From Gammaproteobacteria bacterium (lineage in GTDB: Bacteria > Pseudomonadota > Gammaproteobacteria > Enterobacterales > Kangiellaceae): a stretch of 64,000 nucleotides of DNA. The DNA lies in assembly GCA_013373545.1 (NCBI GenBank), contig JABXHQ010000103.1, positions 27,964 to 91,963 of the forward strand, read 5' to 3'. The notes beneath the pieces are model-generated. The model had not been told where the DNA came from and ran no database searches. It saw only the letters and a program-made list of their open reading frames with translations. Below, piece by piece: positions 8,815-15,872 of this stretch (position 1 is the stretch's first letter; every line of letters starts with the position of its first letter). The position numbers were made by a program, and so were the translations under genes.

Positions 8815-9150
8815 ATGCCTTCTGAAATAGGATTTTCAAACTACCCAAATCTTGCTCCACTTGGCAACGAGCGATCGACGCAGCGCGCGCCGGTGCCGCC
8901 ACGAGCCGAAAACCAATCCAATCAAGAGTCTGTCACTGCCGCTGAGAGTGCCGAGTCAAACGCAACCACTCAACAGCAGCGTGCGGAAGCTATTGAGCGG
9001 CTCGAGCAACAAAATTTTCGCGTAAGACGCGACGATGATTCAGAGTTGAGCTTTCAGTCGCGCCGAGCAGTGGACCAGTTTAGTGCTATCGAGCAACAAG
9101 AACAGCAAAGTCAGCAACAATCGTTATTGGGCATTGATCTATTCGCTTAA
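8815..9150 (+). CDS. Hypothetical Gln-rich protein ending in SLLGIDLFA
   Basis: 111 residues, soluble and strongly polar, with long Gln/Glu/Ser runs and no signal peptide. Only the ends look ordered: MPSEIGFSNYPNLAP, and the C-terminus RRAVDQFSAIEQQ...SLLGIDLFA. AGGAG is 9 bases before ATG 8815 (3 bases before ATG 8809), so 8815 is preferred. It lies between tsaB and slp, in the same direction. I do not recognise the family and give no function. Confidence 0.6.
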   Translation: MPSEIGFSNYPNLAPLGNERSTQRAPVPPRAENQSNQESVTAAESAESNATTQQQRAEAIERLEQQNFRVRRDDDSELSFQSRRAVDQFSAIEQQEQQSQQQSLLGIDLFA

Positions 9151-9285
9151 CCTTGTTGTCAACCGGCTACCTTCGCAAACGTTTTATTGAAGTAAAATCA
9201 GCCGTCATTGGTTTGCGCCATCCTGGCGATCAATGATAGTTTATCCGTTATTGCTAGCGACTGACCGAGGATGCTGGCTTGAATT

Positions 9286-9897
9286 ATGGAGATCACGTTT
9301 GTAATGAAGCTTAAACACCCGCGCATCAACTTCACTTCCATTGGCCGAATGTGTTCGGCATTCATTTTTTTTATCGTCGCAGGCTGTAGCCACATCCCAA
9401 GCGCTATTGATGGCGAGTTTCCATCAATCTCCGTGGCGGCCGCTCGTGCAGGAAGCGAGCCGCAATCAGTACGCTGGGGGGGAGTAATTGCTAAAGTTTC
9501 CAATCAAGAACAGCAGTCAATTATTGAAATTGTCGCAAAACCACTGGGACGATCCGCTCGTCCACAGGAGAGTGATACTTCCGGAGGGCGTTTCCTCGCG
9601 GTCATCAATGACTTTATCGACCCTGTGATCTATGAGCAAGGCCGTGAAATAACGGTGGTTGGACAGCTTAGTGAAGCGGTTAGCGGCAAAGTTGGCGAGA
9701 TGACTTATTTGTTTCCCGTGGTGCAAGTTTCAGGACATCATCTCTGGCAAAAACGGCAAGAGATTCAGGAAGTGCGTTATTGGGGGCCGAGTTATTGGCC
9801 AATTGTACCTTATCACTATCATCACCATTGGCACTTTCGTCCCGGTGTCGGGCAACCCGGAAGTCGACCAAAAAAACTTCCCGTGAAGAAGAAATAA
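9286..9897 (+). CDS. slp: Slp family outer-membrane lipoprotein
   Basis: About 200 residues. A hydrophobic signal ends in a lipobox (FIFFIVAGC), so the protein should be lipid-anchored. The body matches the Slp/YeaY family: VRWGGVIAKVSN, ETEIVA-like strand IIEIVAKPLG, FLAVINDFIDP and GREITVVGQLS. A His-rich WPIVPYHYHHHWH stretch and a Lys-rich tail close it. ATG 9304 (MKLKHPRIN) is an alternative start. The gene follows tsaB, as yeaY does in E. coli. The exact role of Slp proteins, beyond the outer membrane and stationary-phase link, is unclear. Confidence 0.85.
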   Translation: MEITFVMKLKHPRINFTSIGRMCSAFIFFIVAGCSHIPSAIDGEFPSISVAAARAGSEPQSVRWGGVIAKVSNQEQQSIIEIVAKPLGRSARPQESDTSGGRFLAVINDFIDPVIYEQGREITVVGQLSEAVSGKVGEMTYLFPVVQVSGHHLWQKRQEIQEVRYWGPSYWPIVPYHYHHHWHFRPGVGQPGSRPKKLPVKKK

Positions 9898-9925
9898 AAA
9901 AAGCGCCATCAGGCGCTTTTTTTTT
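9896..9925 (+). terminator. Rho-independent terminator after slp
   Basis: AAGCGCC (9901-9907), loop ATCA, GGCGCTT (9912-9918), then a run of nine T. An A-tract precedes the stem, so it may act in both directions and also end the convergent bacterioferritin transcript. Confidence 0.9.
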
Positions 9926-9935
9926 GGTGTTGGTT

Positions 9936-10403
9936 TTACATTTGAGACTGAAGGTAATTTTCGAGTCCGACTTTGTTTATTAATCCAAGCTGTTTTTCTA
10001 ACCAATAAGCGTGATCAACTTCGGTATCTTCTAACAGCTTTTGTAGAATTTCTCGGCTTTGAAAGTCTTTTTCTTGTTCACAAATAACAATGGCTGACTT
10101 CAATTTCTCCGCTACTTCATACTCTACTTTCAAATCGTTCTCGAGCATTTCAGGCACGTTGCTTCCAATTCTAAGTGGCTCCCGCGTTACCATGTCAGGT
10201 GTGCTTTCAAGAAATAAAATGCGTTCGATCAATGCTGCCGCATGGCCTTTTTCATCATCGAACTCGTGATCAATACGCTCAAACAATTTGCTTAATCCCC
10301 AATCGTCGTACATCCGGGAGTGAATGAAGTACTGATCCATGGCAGTCAACTCTAGCGCTAAAATTTCGTTGAGCGCATTTACGACTTTACTATTACCTTT
10401 CAT
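9936..10403 (-). CDS. bfr: Bacterioferritin, ferroxidase-type subunit without haem Met
   Basis: 155 residues, a four-helix ferritin fold starting [15 protein letters not shown]. The di-iron ligands are all present: E18, E51, H54, E94 and an E128/H131 pair (shifted by one residue relative to E. coli). The haem-binding methionine expected at 52 is Lys. This subunit can therefore oxidise Fe(II) but should not bind haem by itself. The gene follows the second bacterioferritin gene with an 8-base gap, so the pair is probably one operon whose products co-assemble into a 24-mer iron store. Confidence 0.92.
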   Translation of the reverse strand: MKGNSKVVNALNEILALELTAMDQYFIHSRMYDDWGLSKLFERIDHEFDDEKGHAAALIERILFLESTPDMVTREPLRIGSNVPEMLENDLKVEYEVAEKLKSAIVICEQEKDFQSREILQKLLEDTEVDHAYWLEKQLGLINKVGLENYLQSQM

Positions 10404-10411
10404 AAGTTGAT

Positions 10412-10879
10412 TTATCCCATGGTTGATTGTAAATAATTTTCAATACCTAAACTGGCGACTAAATGTTGCTGCGTTTCTAGCCAGTCTAAATATTCTTCTT
10501 CGTCTTCTAGAATTTCTTCGAGCAATTCTCGACTAACAAAGTCTTTGTGCTGCTCACAAACGACGATGGCATCGCGCAATGCAGCCAAGGATTCGTGTTG
10601 AACTTTAGTGTCACAAGCGAGCATTTCTTCTGTGTGTTCGCCAATGTGTAACTTGTTAAGTTTTTGCAGGTTTGGTAAGCCTTCTAGAAACAGAATGCGC
10701 TCGATTAAATCATCGGCTTGCTTCATATCTTTTATCGACTTTTTGTAAGACTTCTCATTTAACTGGTCGAGCCCCCAATTTTTATACATGCGCGCATGTA
10801 AAAAATATTGATTGATAGACGTTAACTCGATGGTCAAAATCGAATTCAATGTGCTGATGACGGATTTTTCACCTTTCAT
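10412..10879 (-). CDS. bfr: Bacterioferritin, haem-binding subunit with broken ferroxidase site
   Basis: 155 residues, closely similar to E. coli Bfr overall ([29 protein letters not shown]). The haem ligand M52 is kept. The di-iron site is degraded: E51 is Asp, H54 is Gln and the His expected at 130 is Tyr ([10 protein letters not shown]). This is the reverse of the downstream subunit. The pattern matches two-subunit bacterioferritins known from Pseudomonas and Neisseria, in which one chain brings haem and the other the ferroxidase centre. It is the first gene of the pair. Confidence 0.92.
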   Translation of the reverse strand: MKGEKSVISTLNSILTIELTSINQYFLHARMYKNWGLDQLNEKSYKKSIKDMKQADDLIERILFLEGLPNLQKLNKLHIGEHTEEMLACDTKVQHESLAALRDAIVVCEQHKDFVSRELLEEILEDEEEYLDWLETQQHLVASLGIENYLQSTMG

Positions 10880-11018
10880 TTATTTAGATTCCTTGTCGCG
10901 TGGGCGAGAGACTAAATGTGTGCGCTCATTAAGACTGAAAAGAGTAGGGGATCCTCGCCGCAATGTCAATTCAAATCCCGTAAAATCAATGGGTTACAAA
11001 TAGTTTTGATTTTGATTT

Positions 11019-11339
11019 TCATTTCGATTTTGGCTCGTTTTTAGCCAGGTCTTGCGGTGTTTTTTCTTGTAGCATATAGGCAAAAGCGATGATTTGAGCA
11101 ACCGCAAGATACAGCTGCTCTGGAATCTCATCGCCAAGCTCTAATTGTGTTAGAACATCGATCAAAATCGGATCTTCATGAATAAAAACGTCGTGTTCGG
11201 CGGCCAACGCAATAATCGCTTCTGCACTTAAGCCGCTCCCTTTGGCAGTCATTCGTGGAGCATCTTGACCATCATATTTGAGCGCAGCTGCTTTGCGTTG
11301 GCTGACTGGCTTGGGGTTGTCTGAGGAAGATTGATTCAT
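11019..11339 (-). CDS. FlhB-like C-terminal domain protein
   Basis: 106 residues matching only the cytoplasmic end of the FlhB/YscU export switch: KAAALKYDG, APRMTAKGSGLSAEAIIALAAEHDVFIHEDP and the final helices. The self-cleaving NPTH motif and the membrane domain are absent. Stand-alone FlhB-C proteins occur beside fliK-like genes and can partly stand in for the FlhB C-terminus. It overlaps the upstream fliK-like gene by 4 bases. Confidence 0.85.
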   Translation of the reverse strand: MNQSSSDNPKPVSQRKAAALKYDGQDAPRMTAKGSGLSAEAIIALAAEHDVFIHEDPILIDVLTQLELGDEIPEQLYLAVAQIIAFAYMLQEKTPQDLAKNEPKSK

Positions 11340-13078
11340 ATGCGGTAATCGACTAGGGATTGTGGCAGCTGCGCCAAAGTTAAAGGTTCACTGCTACCAG
11401 TTTCGCTTTTAATATCATTGATCAATAGGCCACAGTCGACAAGCTGCTGCTTAAGTTCCGGCATTTTATGCTGCAGTAGCTGAGCGGTACTGACTTCCTC
11501 TGCAACAAAGCGCACGTCCAGTTTGTTGCCTTTTAATGTCGTGATCGCATGGAATGCCCCGAGGCTTTCGAAATCAAACCGGATGGTTACGCGCCATTGC
11601 GTTTGTGACTTTTTGTCCGCCTTGGCGTTCTGTTCGAACTTCATTTGAACTTGGCTTAATTGCTTTTGAAACTGTAGGGGTAATTCAAACACCCAAGTAT
11701 TGGCGTCGAGCAAGTGCAGGTTTTGAAACTGATTAAGTTTGATACGCGAGAGTGCCGACTCTGTTTCTTGGCTCACAGCTTGTGCGGTCAATCGCTCCGA
11801 GTTTAACGTTAGTTGCCGCGTGCGAGCATTTTGATTTAACCATCCGCGGGCAAAATTAACTAGCTTTTGAACACCAGAGAAGCCGTCGGCTGTCAGGGGA
11901 CGTGAGGCTGATGTGGCGGAAGGTAATGGCATGGACTCGGGAGTTAATAAGTGACGGATTAAATAAAATAATTGTTTAGTATCGGTGGGTGTCGCCGTTG
12001 TCGTTGCTTTGCCGTCGCTTACCGGCAGCGGCGGTTGCAGCACTGACCAGCCAGATTGTGAAACTTGGGATAACTTGTTTTCGAAAAATACTCCGCTACG
12101 TTGAATGGCTTGTTGCAAAGTTTTTACGTCGAGGTTTTGTGCGTTAGGTAGTTGCTCGAGCCAATTGGTGAGGTGTTGACGCGCGTTACTGGCGCTGCCT
12201 TGACTGGACAACTGGCTCAAGACTTGAATCAACCGCCGCAGCTGGCCTAAGGTATCTGACACCGGCTGCGCGGTGGAATTAAATTGGCTTAAATAATGTT
12301 TGAGTGTTTGCGCTTGGCTTGGCAGTGGCAGTCGCGGACTTAAATCGAGCGCAGGGCGCTCGACGGTTTTTAGCGGTGGGCTTGATTCATCAATTACCGC
12401 ACGCTTAATTTGTTCGCCAAGATTTAGTTGCAATGGCAGTTTTAATCCTTGGGTGTTTGGAGTGCTGTCTTTGTTCACCGCTGTTGAGGTTTTTTCAACC
12501 GCCGTTTGCGAAGGCGGTATTAGTGCTGTGGCTGGCGCCGTGGTTGCGGCTTTGGGCTGTGCAGTGGTCGGGGCGTTGTTTGCACTTTGCGCAATGACGG
12601 TCGCCGGAGTCGGTGCCGCTGCTTTGGTGAGCAGCACTTGGCTACCAGTGTTGGTCGCTTGCCGCAGTGCGATTAGCGGCTTAGGCACCTCTAACCATTG
12701 AGCTAATTGCTGGAAAAGCGCGGTCAGTGGCTTTTGCAAAGAAGCGCCTGTGAGATTCGAGTAGTCGACTTGCAGCGGTAGACTGACGCGGTTATTTTGC
12801 AACGTAGGCGTTACTTGAAGTTGAATTTCAGCGAGTAAAGGGGCCAAACGTTTACTCACCGATAAATTGTCAATGATGAGAATTAATGATTGGGTTCCCC
12901 CTTGGCGTGGTTGCGGTAGAGGGATTGCCAATTGCAATGGCCCGTTGCCGCTGCTAGCTGTTTGCAGTGTGGCGCCCAAAGTCTGGCCCTGAAGGCTACT
13001 CAACAAGGTCTTTAACTGTGAGACCGTCATTTCGCTCGGGGGGTGCTTTGTTAATATTTTGCTTAAGAGGTCTGTCAT
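11336..13078 (-). CDS. fliK: FliK-like flagellar hook-length control protein
   Basis: 580 residues. The long central part is rich in Gln, Ala, Thr and Pro (PTPATVIAQSANNAPTTAQP and similar) and is likely unstructured, as in molecular-ruler proteins. The C-terminal part (about 430-560) matches the Flg_hook domain: WVFELPLQFQKQLSQVQMKF, WRVTIRFDFESLGAFHAITTL, LDVRFVAEE. FliK senses hook length and switches FlhB export specificity. It pairs with the FlhB-like gene and lies divergent to the ccm operon, far from the main flagellar cluster at the window end. Confidence 0.82.
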   Translation of the reverse strand: MTDLLSKILTKHPPSEMTVSQLKTLLSSLQGQTLGATLQTASSGNGPLQLAIPLPQPRQGGTQSLILIIDNLSVSKRLAPLLAEIQLQVTPTLQNNRVSLPLQVDYSNLTGASLQKPLTALFQQLAQWLEVPKPLIALRQATNTGSQVLLTKAAAPTPATVIAQSANNAPTTAQPKAATTAPATALIPPSQTAVEKTSTAVNKDSTPNTQGLKLPLQLNLGEQIKRAVIDESSPPLKTVERPALDLSPRLPLPSQAQTLKHYLSQFNSTAQPVSDTLGQLRRLIQVLSQLSSQGSASNARQHLTNWLEQLPNAQNLDVKTLQQAIQRSGVFFENKLSQVSQSGWSVLQPPLPVSDGKATTTATPTDTKQLFYLIRHLLTPESMPLPSATSASRPLTADGFSGVQKLVNFARGWLNQNARTRQLTLNSERLTAQAVSQETESALSRIKLNQFQNLHLLDANTWVFELPLQFQKQLSQVQMKFEQNAKADKKSQTQWRVTIRFDFESLGAFHAITTLKGNKLDVRFVAEEVSTAQLLQHKMPELKQQLVDCGLLINDIKSETGSSEPLTLAQLPQSLVDYRI

Positions 13079-13082
13079 TATA

Positions 13083-13096
13083 TTGAGTCAAATCAA
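13083..13096 (+). promoter_or_regulatory. FNR/Anr-like box before ccmA
   Basis: TTGAGTCAAATCAA matches the FNR consensus TTGAT-N4-ATCAA with one mismatch. It lies about 42 bases before a possible start point that would use TAGTAT (13120-13125) as a -10 box. It is also 5 bases before the divergent fliK-like start codon. Confidence 0.4.
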
Positions 13097-13166
13097 TAGA
13101 TTAATAGCCACCATTATATTAGTATAGCGCGCTCAACTGATTGCCGCAGGGTAACCTAAAGATCTG

Positions 13167-13796
13167 ATGTATTCGCGCTTCACCATAACCGCTCAAGACC
13201 TAGCGCTGATCCGCGGTGATCGTCTGTTGTTCAAGCATTGTAACTTTACCGTGTCTTCCGGGCAGGTCCTCTACATCAAAGGCGCTAACGGTGCCGGCAA
13301 GACCAGCTTATTAAATACGTTGACCGGCTTTATCGAGCCCGACAATGGTGCGTTCAGCGTAAGCCCCGAAAATCACTTTCATACGTGGTTGACCCGCAAC
13401 ACTTTGTACCTGGGCCATCACACGGGAATCAAAAGCGCGCTAACGGTAACCGAAAACCTTGCCTTTTATGCACACCTGCGCGGAGTCACCAAACCCGACT
13501 TTACTTCAGCTATCGCTGCAGTTGGCCTTGCTGGATTTGATGAGCAACTGGCTGCGCACCTTTCGCAAGGGCAAAAGCGCCGAATAGCTTTGGCGCGCTT
13601 GCTGATTGAACCAGTCGCTCTGTGGATCCTGGATGAGCCGTTGGTAGCGCTCGATGTCGATGGTCAAGCGTGGCTGTGCGGGCTGATTGAGCAGCAAGTC
13701 AATAATGGCGGCGCTGTGATTGTAACTTCACATCAGCCGCTGACTTTGAACTGCACTGTCTCGGAACTGGAATTAGCGGGAGTAGGTAATGTTTAG
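13167..13796 (+). CDS. ccmA: Cytochrome c biogenesis ATP-binding protein CcmA
   Basis: 209 residues, a compact ABC ATPase: Walker A GANGAGKTS (near residue 40), signature LSQGQKRRIALARLL, Walker B LWILDEPL and the H-loop TSHQPL. It hydrolyses ATP to release haem-loaded CcmE from the CcmABCD complex at the inner membrane. It is the first gene of a complete ccmABCDEFGHI operon and overlaps ccmB by 8 bases. Confidence 0.96.
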   Translation: MYSRFTITAQDLALIRGDRLLFKHCNFTVSSGQVLYIKGANGAGKTSLLNTLTGFIEPDNGAFSVSPENHFHTWLTRNTLYLGHHTGIKSALTVTENLAFYAHLRGVTKPDFTSAIAAVGLAGFDEQLAAHLSQGQKRRIALARLLIEPVALWILDEPLVALDVDGQAWLCGLIEQQVNNGGAVIVTSHQPLTLNCTVSELELAGVGNV

Positions 13797-14451
13797 AGTG
13801 CTACTACTTCGTGAAATACGGTTAATGGCACGGCGAAAAAGCGAGTTAGTAAACCCGTTAATGTTTTTCCTGATTGTGGCGATGCTGTTTCCCTTTGGTG
13901 TCTCACCGGAGCCGACCATACTAGCGCAACTGGCGCCTGGTGTTATTTGGGTGTGTGCGTTGTTGGCGCTTATGTTGTCTCTGGACGGTTTTTATCGTGA
14001 TGACTTTGACGATGGCAGCTTGCGTCAGATGGTGATGAGTGGTGTCGCGCCTGCGTTAATCGTGTTAACCAAAGCGGTTGCCAATTGGCTGTTTACGGCT
14101 TTGCCGCTGATCATCGTTTCACCGTTAATTGGCGTCATGCTTAATCTTCATCCAAGTGGCATTGCGGCGGTGGCGCTTACTTTGTTGTTGGGAACTCCCG
14201 CGATGTGCTTAATCGCTGCAATTGGGATGAGTTTAACAGTTGGTTTACGCCGCGGTGGTATCCTGCTAGCCCTGTTGGTCTTGCCGCTGTACATTCCCAT
14301 CCTTATTTTTGGTGCTATGGGCGTAAATGCAGCAGCGATGGGGCAAAGTTATAGCGGGCAACTACTATTTTTGGCAGCCATGAGCGTATTTACGGTATCA
14401 TTGGCGCCGTGGGCAGCAGGCGCCGCTCTAAAAGTGTCTTTAGGTGAGTAG
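13789..14451 (+). CDS. ccmB: Haem exporter membrane protein CcmB
   Basis: 220 residues with six hydrophobic helices and the conserved opening LLREIRLMARRKSELVNPLMFF and the segment FYRDDFDDGSLRQM. It is the membrane subunit that pairs with CcmA and CcmC. It overlaps both flanking genes by 8 bases. Confidence 0.95.
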   Translation: MFRVLLLREIRLMARRKSELVNPLMFFLIVAMLFPFGVSPEPTILAQLAPGVIWVCALLALMLSLDGFYRDDFDDGSLRQMVMSGVAPALIVLTKAVANWLFTALPLIIVSPLIGVMLNLHPSGIAAVALTLLLGTPAMCLIAAIGMSLTVGLRRGGILLALLVLPLYIPILIFGAMGVNAAAMGQSYSGQLLFLAAMSVFTVSLAPWAAGAALKVSLGE

Positions 14452-15196
14452 TAAAATGGCTTGGACTTGGTTTTTTCGACTTGGATCACCCAAATGGTTT
14501 TATCAGATGTCGCTCAAATGGCAACCATGGTTATGGTTTTTCGCCGGTAGTGGTTTGGGCATCGGATTAATTTGGGGATTATGGATTGCACCGCCAGATT
14601 ATTATCAAGGTGAATTACAGCGCATTATGTATATTCATGTACCTGCCGCGTACCTGTCCATGTTTGTTTATGTGGTAATGGCCGTAAGTGGCGCTATTGG
14701 TATTATTTGGCGGATGAAAATGGCCTACACGGTGTCTATGAGCTGTTCACCGATTGGGGCAGCCTTTACTTTCTTAGCATTAATCACCGGTTCTTTGTGG
14801 GGCAAACCCACTTGGGGCACTTATTGGGTTTTTGATGCGCGATTAACAGCCGAGTTGGTGCTGTTGTTTTTATACTTTGGTCATATGGCATTATTCAATG
14901 CGATTAGTGATCTGAAGTCTGCCGATAAAGCTGCCGCTATTTTAGCCATTGTAGGCGTGGTGAATATTCCGATTATTCATTTTTCAGTCGAATGGTGGAA
15001 CAGTCTGCATCAGCCCGCTTCTCTGAGTAAATTGGAAAAGCCATCCATTGATTCATCAATGTTGTGGCCGCTGTTGATTATGATTGTTTCCTTTAAAGTA
15101 TTTTTTGTCGCTGTGTTGTTGCCTTTTATTCGTAACCATATCTTGTGGCGTGATCGCGATGCGCAGTGGGTAAAACAAGAGGTTGAGTCAAAATGA
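14444..15196 (+). CDS. ccmC: Haem-handling protein CcmC
   Basis: 250 residues and six membrane helices, with the two conserved histidines in MYIHVPAAYL and IIHFSVEWWNSLHQ. The tryptophan-rich WWD loop, which binds haem for transfer to CcmE, reads WGTYWVFDARLT; the usual text is WGTWWVWDARLT, so two tryptophans are replaced by Tyr and Phe. The rest is standard. It overlaps ccmB by 8 bases and ccmD by 4. Confidence 0.94.
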   Translation: MSSKMAWTWFFRLGSPKWFYQMSLKWQPWLWFFAGSGLGIGLIWGLWIAPPDYYQGELQRIMYIHVPAAYLSMFVYVVMAVSGAIGIIWRMKMAYTVSMSCSPIGAAFTFLALITGSLWGKPTWGTYWVFDARLTAELVLLFLYFGHMALFNAISDLKSADKAAAILAIVGVVNIPIIHFSVEWWNSLHQPASLSKLEKPSIDSSMLWPLLIMIVSFKVFFVAVLLPFIRNHILWRDRDAQWVKQEVESK

Positions 15197-15381
15197 GTGA
15201 TTTTATTCCACCGGATCGCTGGGAGTTTATTTGGGCTTCCTATGCCTTTTTTGCGCTCACATTTATTTTCTTAGTGGTAGCTCCGGTTATTCGTAAAGTG
15301 CGGTTACGCCGAGAGTTAAAGCAGTATTACTTGCGTCAACGTTTGCTCCAAGATGAGCAGCGGAAATCTATCGGGCAGTAA
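15193..15381 (+). CDS. ccmD: Haem exporter small subunit CcmD
   Basis: 62 residues with one N-terminal transmembrane helix (FIWASYAFFALTFIFLVVAPV) and a basic, charged tail (RKVRLRRELKQYYLRQ), the usual CcmD pattern. It is needed to release holo-CcmE from CcmABC. It overlaps ccmC by 4 bases. Confidence 0.9.
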   Translation: MSDFIPPDRWEFIWASYAFFALTFIFLVVAPVIRKVRLRRELKQYYLRQRLLQDEQRKSIGQ

Positions 15382-15399
15382 TTATTTAGAGGTGTTGTA

Positions 15400-15864
15400 A
15401 TGGCTATGAAACCGCAGCGTAAAAAACGCGCTATTGGAATTATTTTATCCGTACTTGGAGTCGCCAGTGCGATCGCTTTAGTGTTCGTTGCTCTCGGTGA
15501 TAATTTAAATTATTTCTATACGCCCAGCCAAATTCAAGCGGGAGAAGCGCCGATTGATCGGTCTATCAAGGTTGGCGGCTTAGTGGTACCCGGTACTGTA
15601 AAACGTGGCGCCAATCAATTAGATGTTGAATTTACTATTCGTGATAAAGAGCATTCGTTACGAGTCGAGTTTAGTGACGTGCTGCCGGATTTATTTAAAG
15701 AAGGGCAGGGTATTGTTGCAACCGGAACACTCGCTGAAGATGGGCGTTTTGTTGCTTCATCCGTTTTGGCTAAGCATGATGAAAACTATATGCCACCAGA
15801 GGTAGCCAGAGCTTTATCCGAAGGCGGTCATCCAACTAAAAGTCCAAAAGAAGAAAACAACTAA
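15400..15864 (+). CDS. ccmE: Haem chaperone CcmE
   Basis: 154 residues: an N-terminal membrane anchor (about 11-33), then a periplasmic OB-fold. The covalent haem attachment motif is VLAKHDENYMPPE, with H126 as the haem-binding histidine and Y130 nearby. It carries haem from CcmC to CcmF/H. An RBS-like AGAGGTG lies upstream of the ATG. Confidence 0.95.
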   Translation: MAMKPQRKKRAIGIILSVLGVASAIALVFVALGDNLNYFYTPSQIQAGEAPIDRSIKVGGLVVPGTVKRGANQLDVEFTIRDKEHSLRVEFSDVLPDLFKEGQGIVATGTLAEDGRFVASSVLAKHDENYMPPEVARALSEGGHPTKSPKEENN

Positions 15865-15872
15865 GAGTTTTT

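Noticed and set aside
11554..12701. Plus-strand open frames inside the fliK-like gene
   Set aside because: They are opposite-strand shadows of the Gln/Ala/Pro-rich coding region with no conserved motif.
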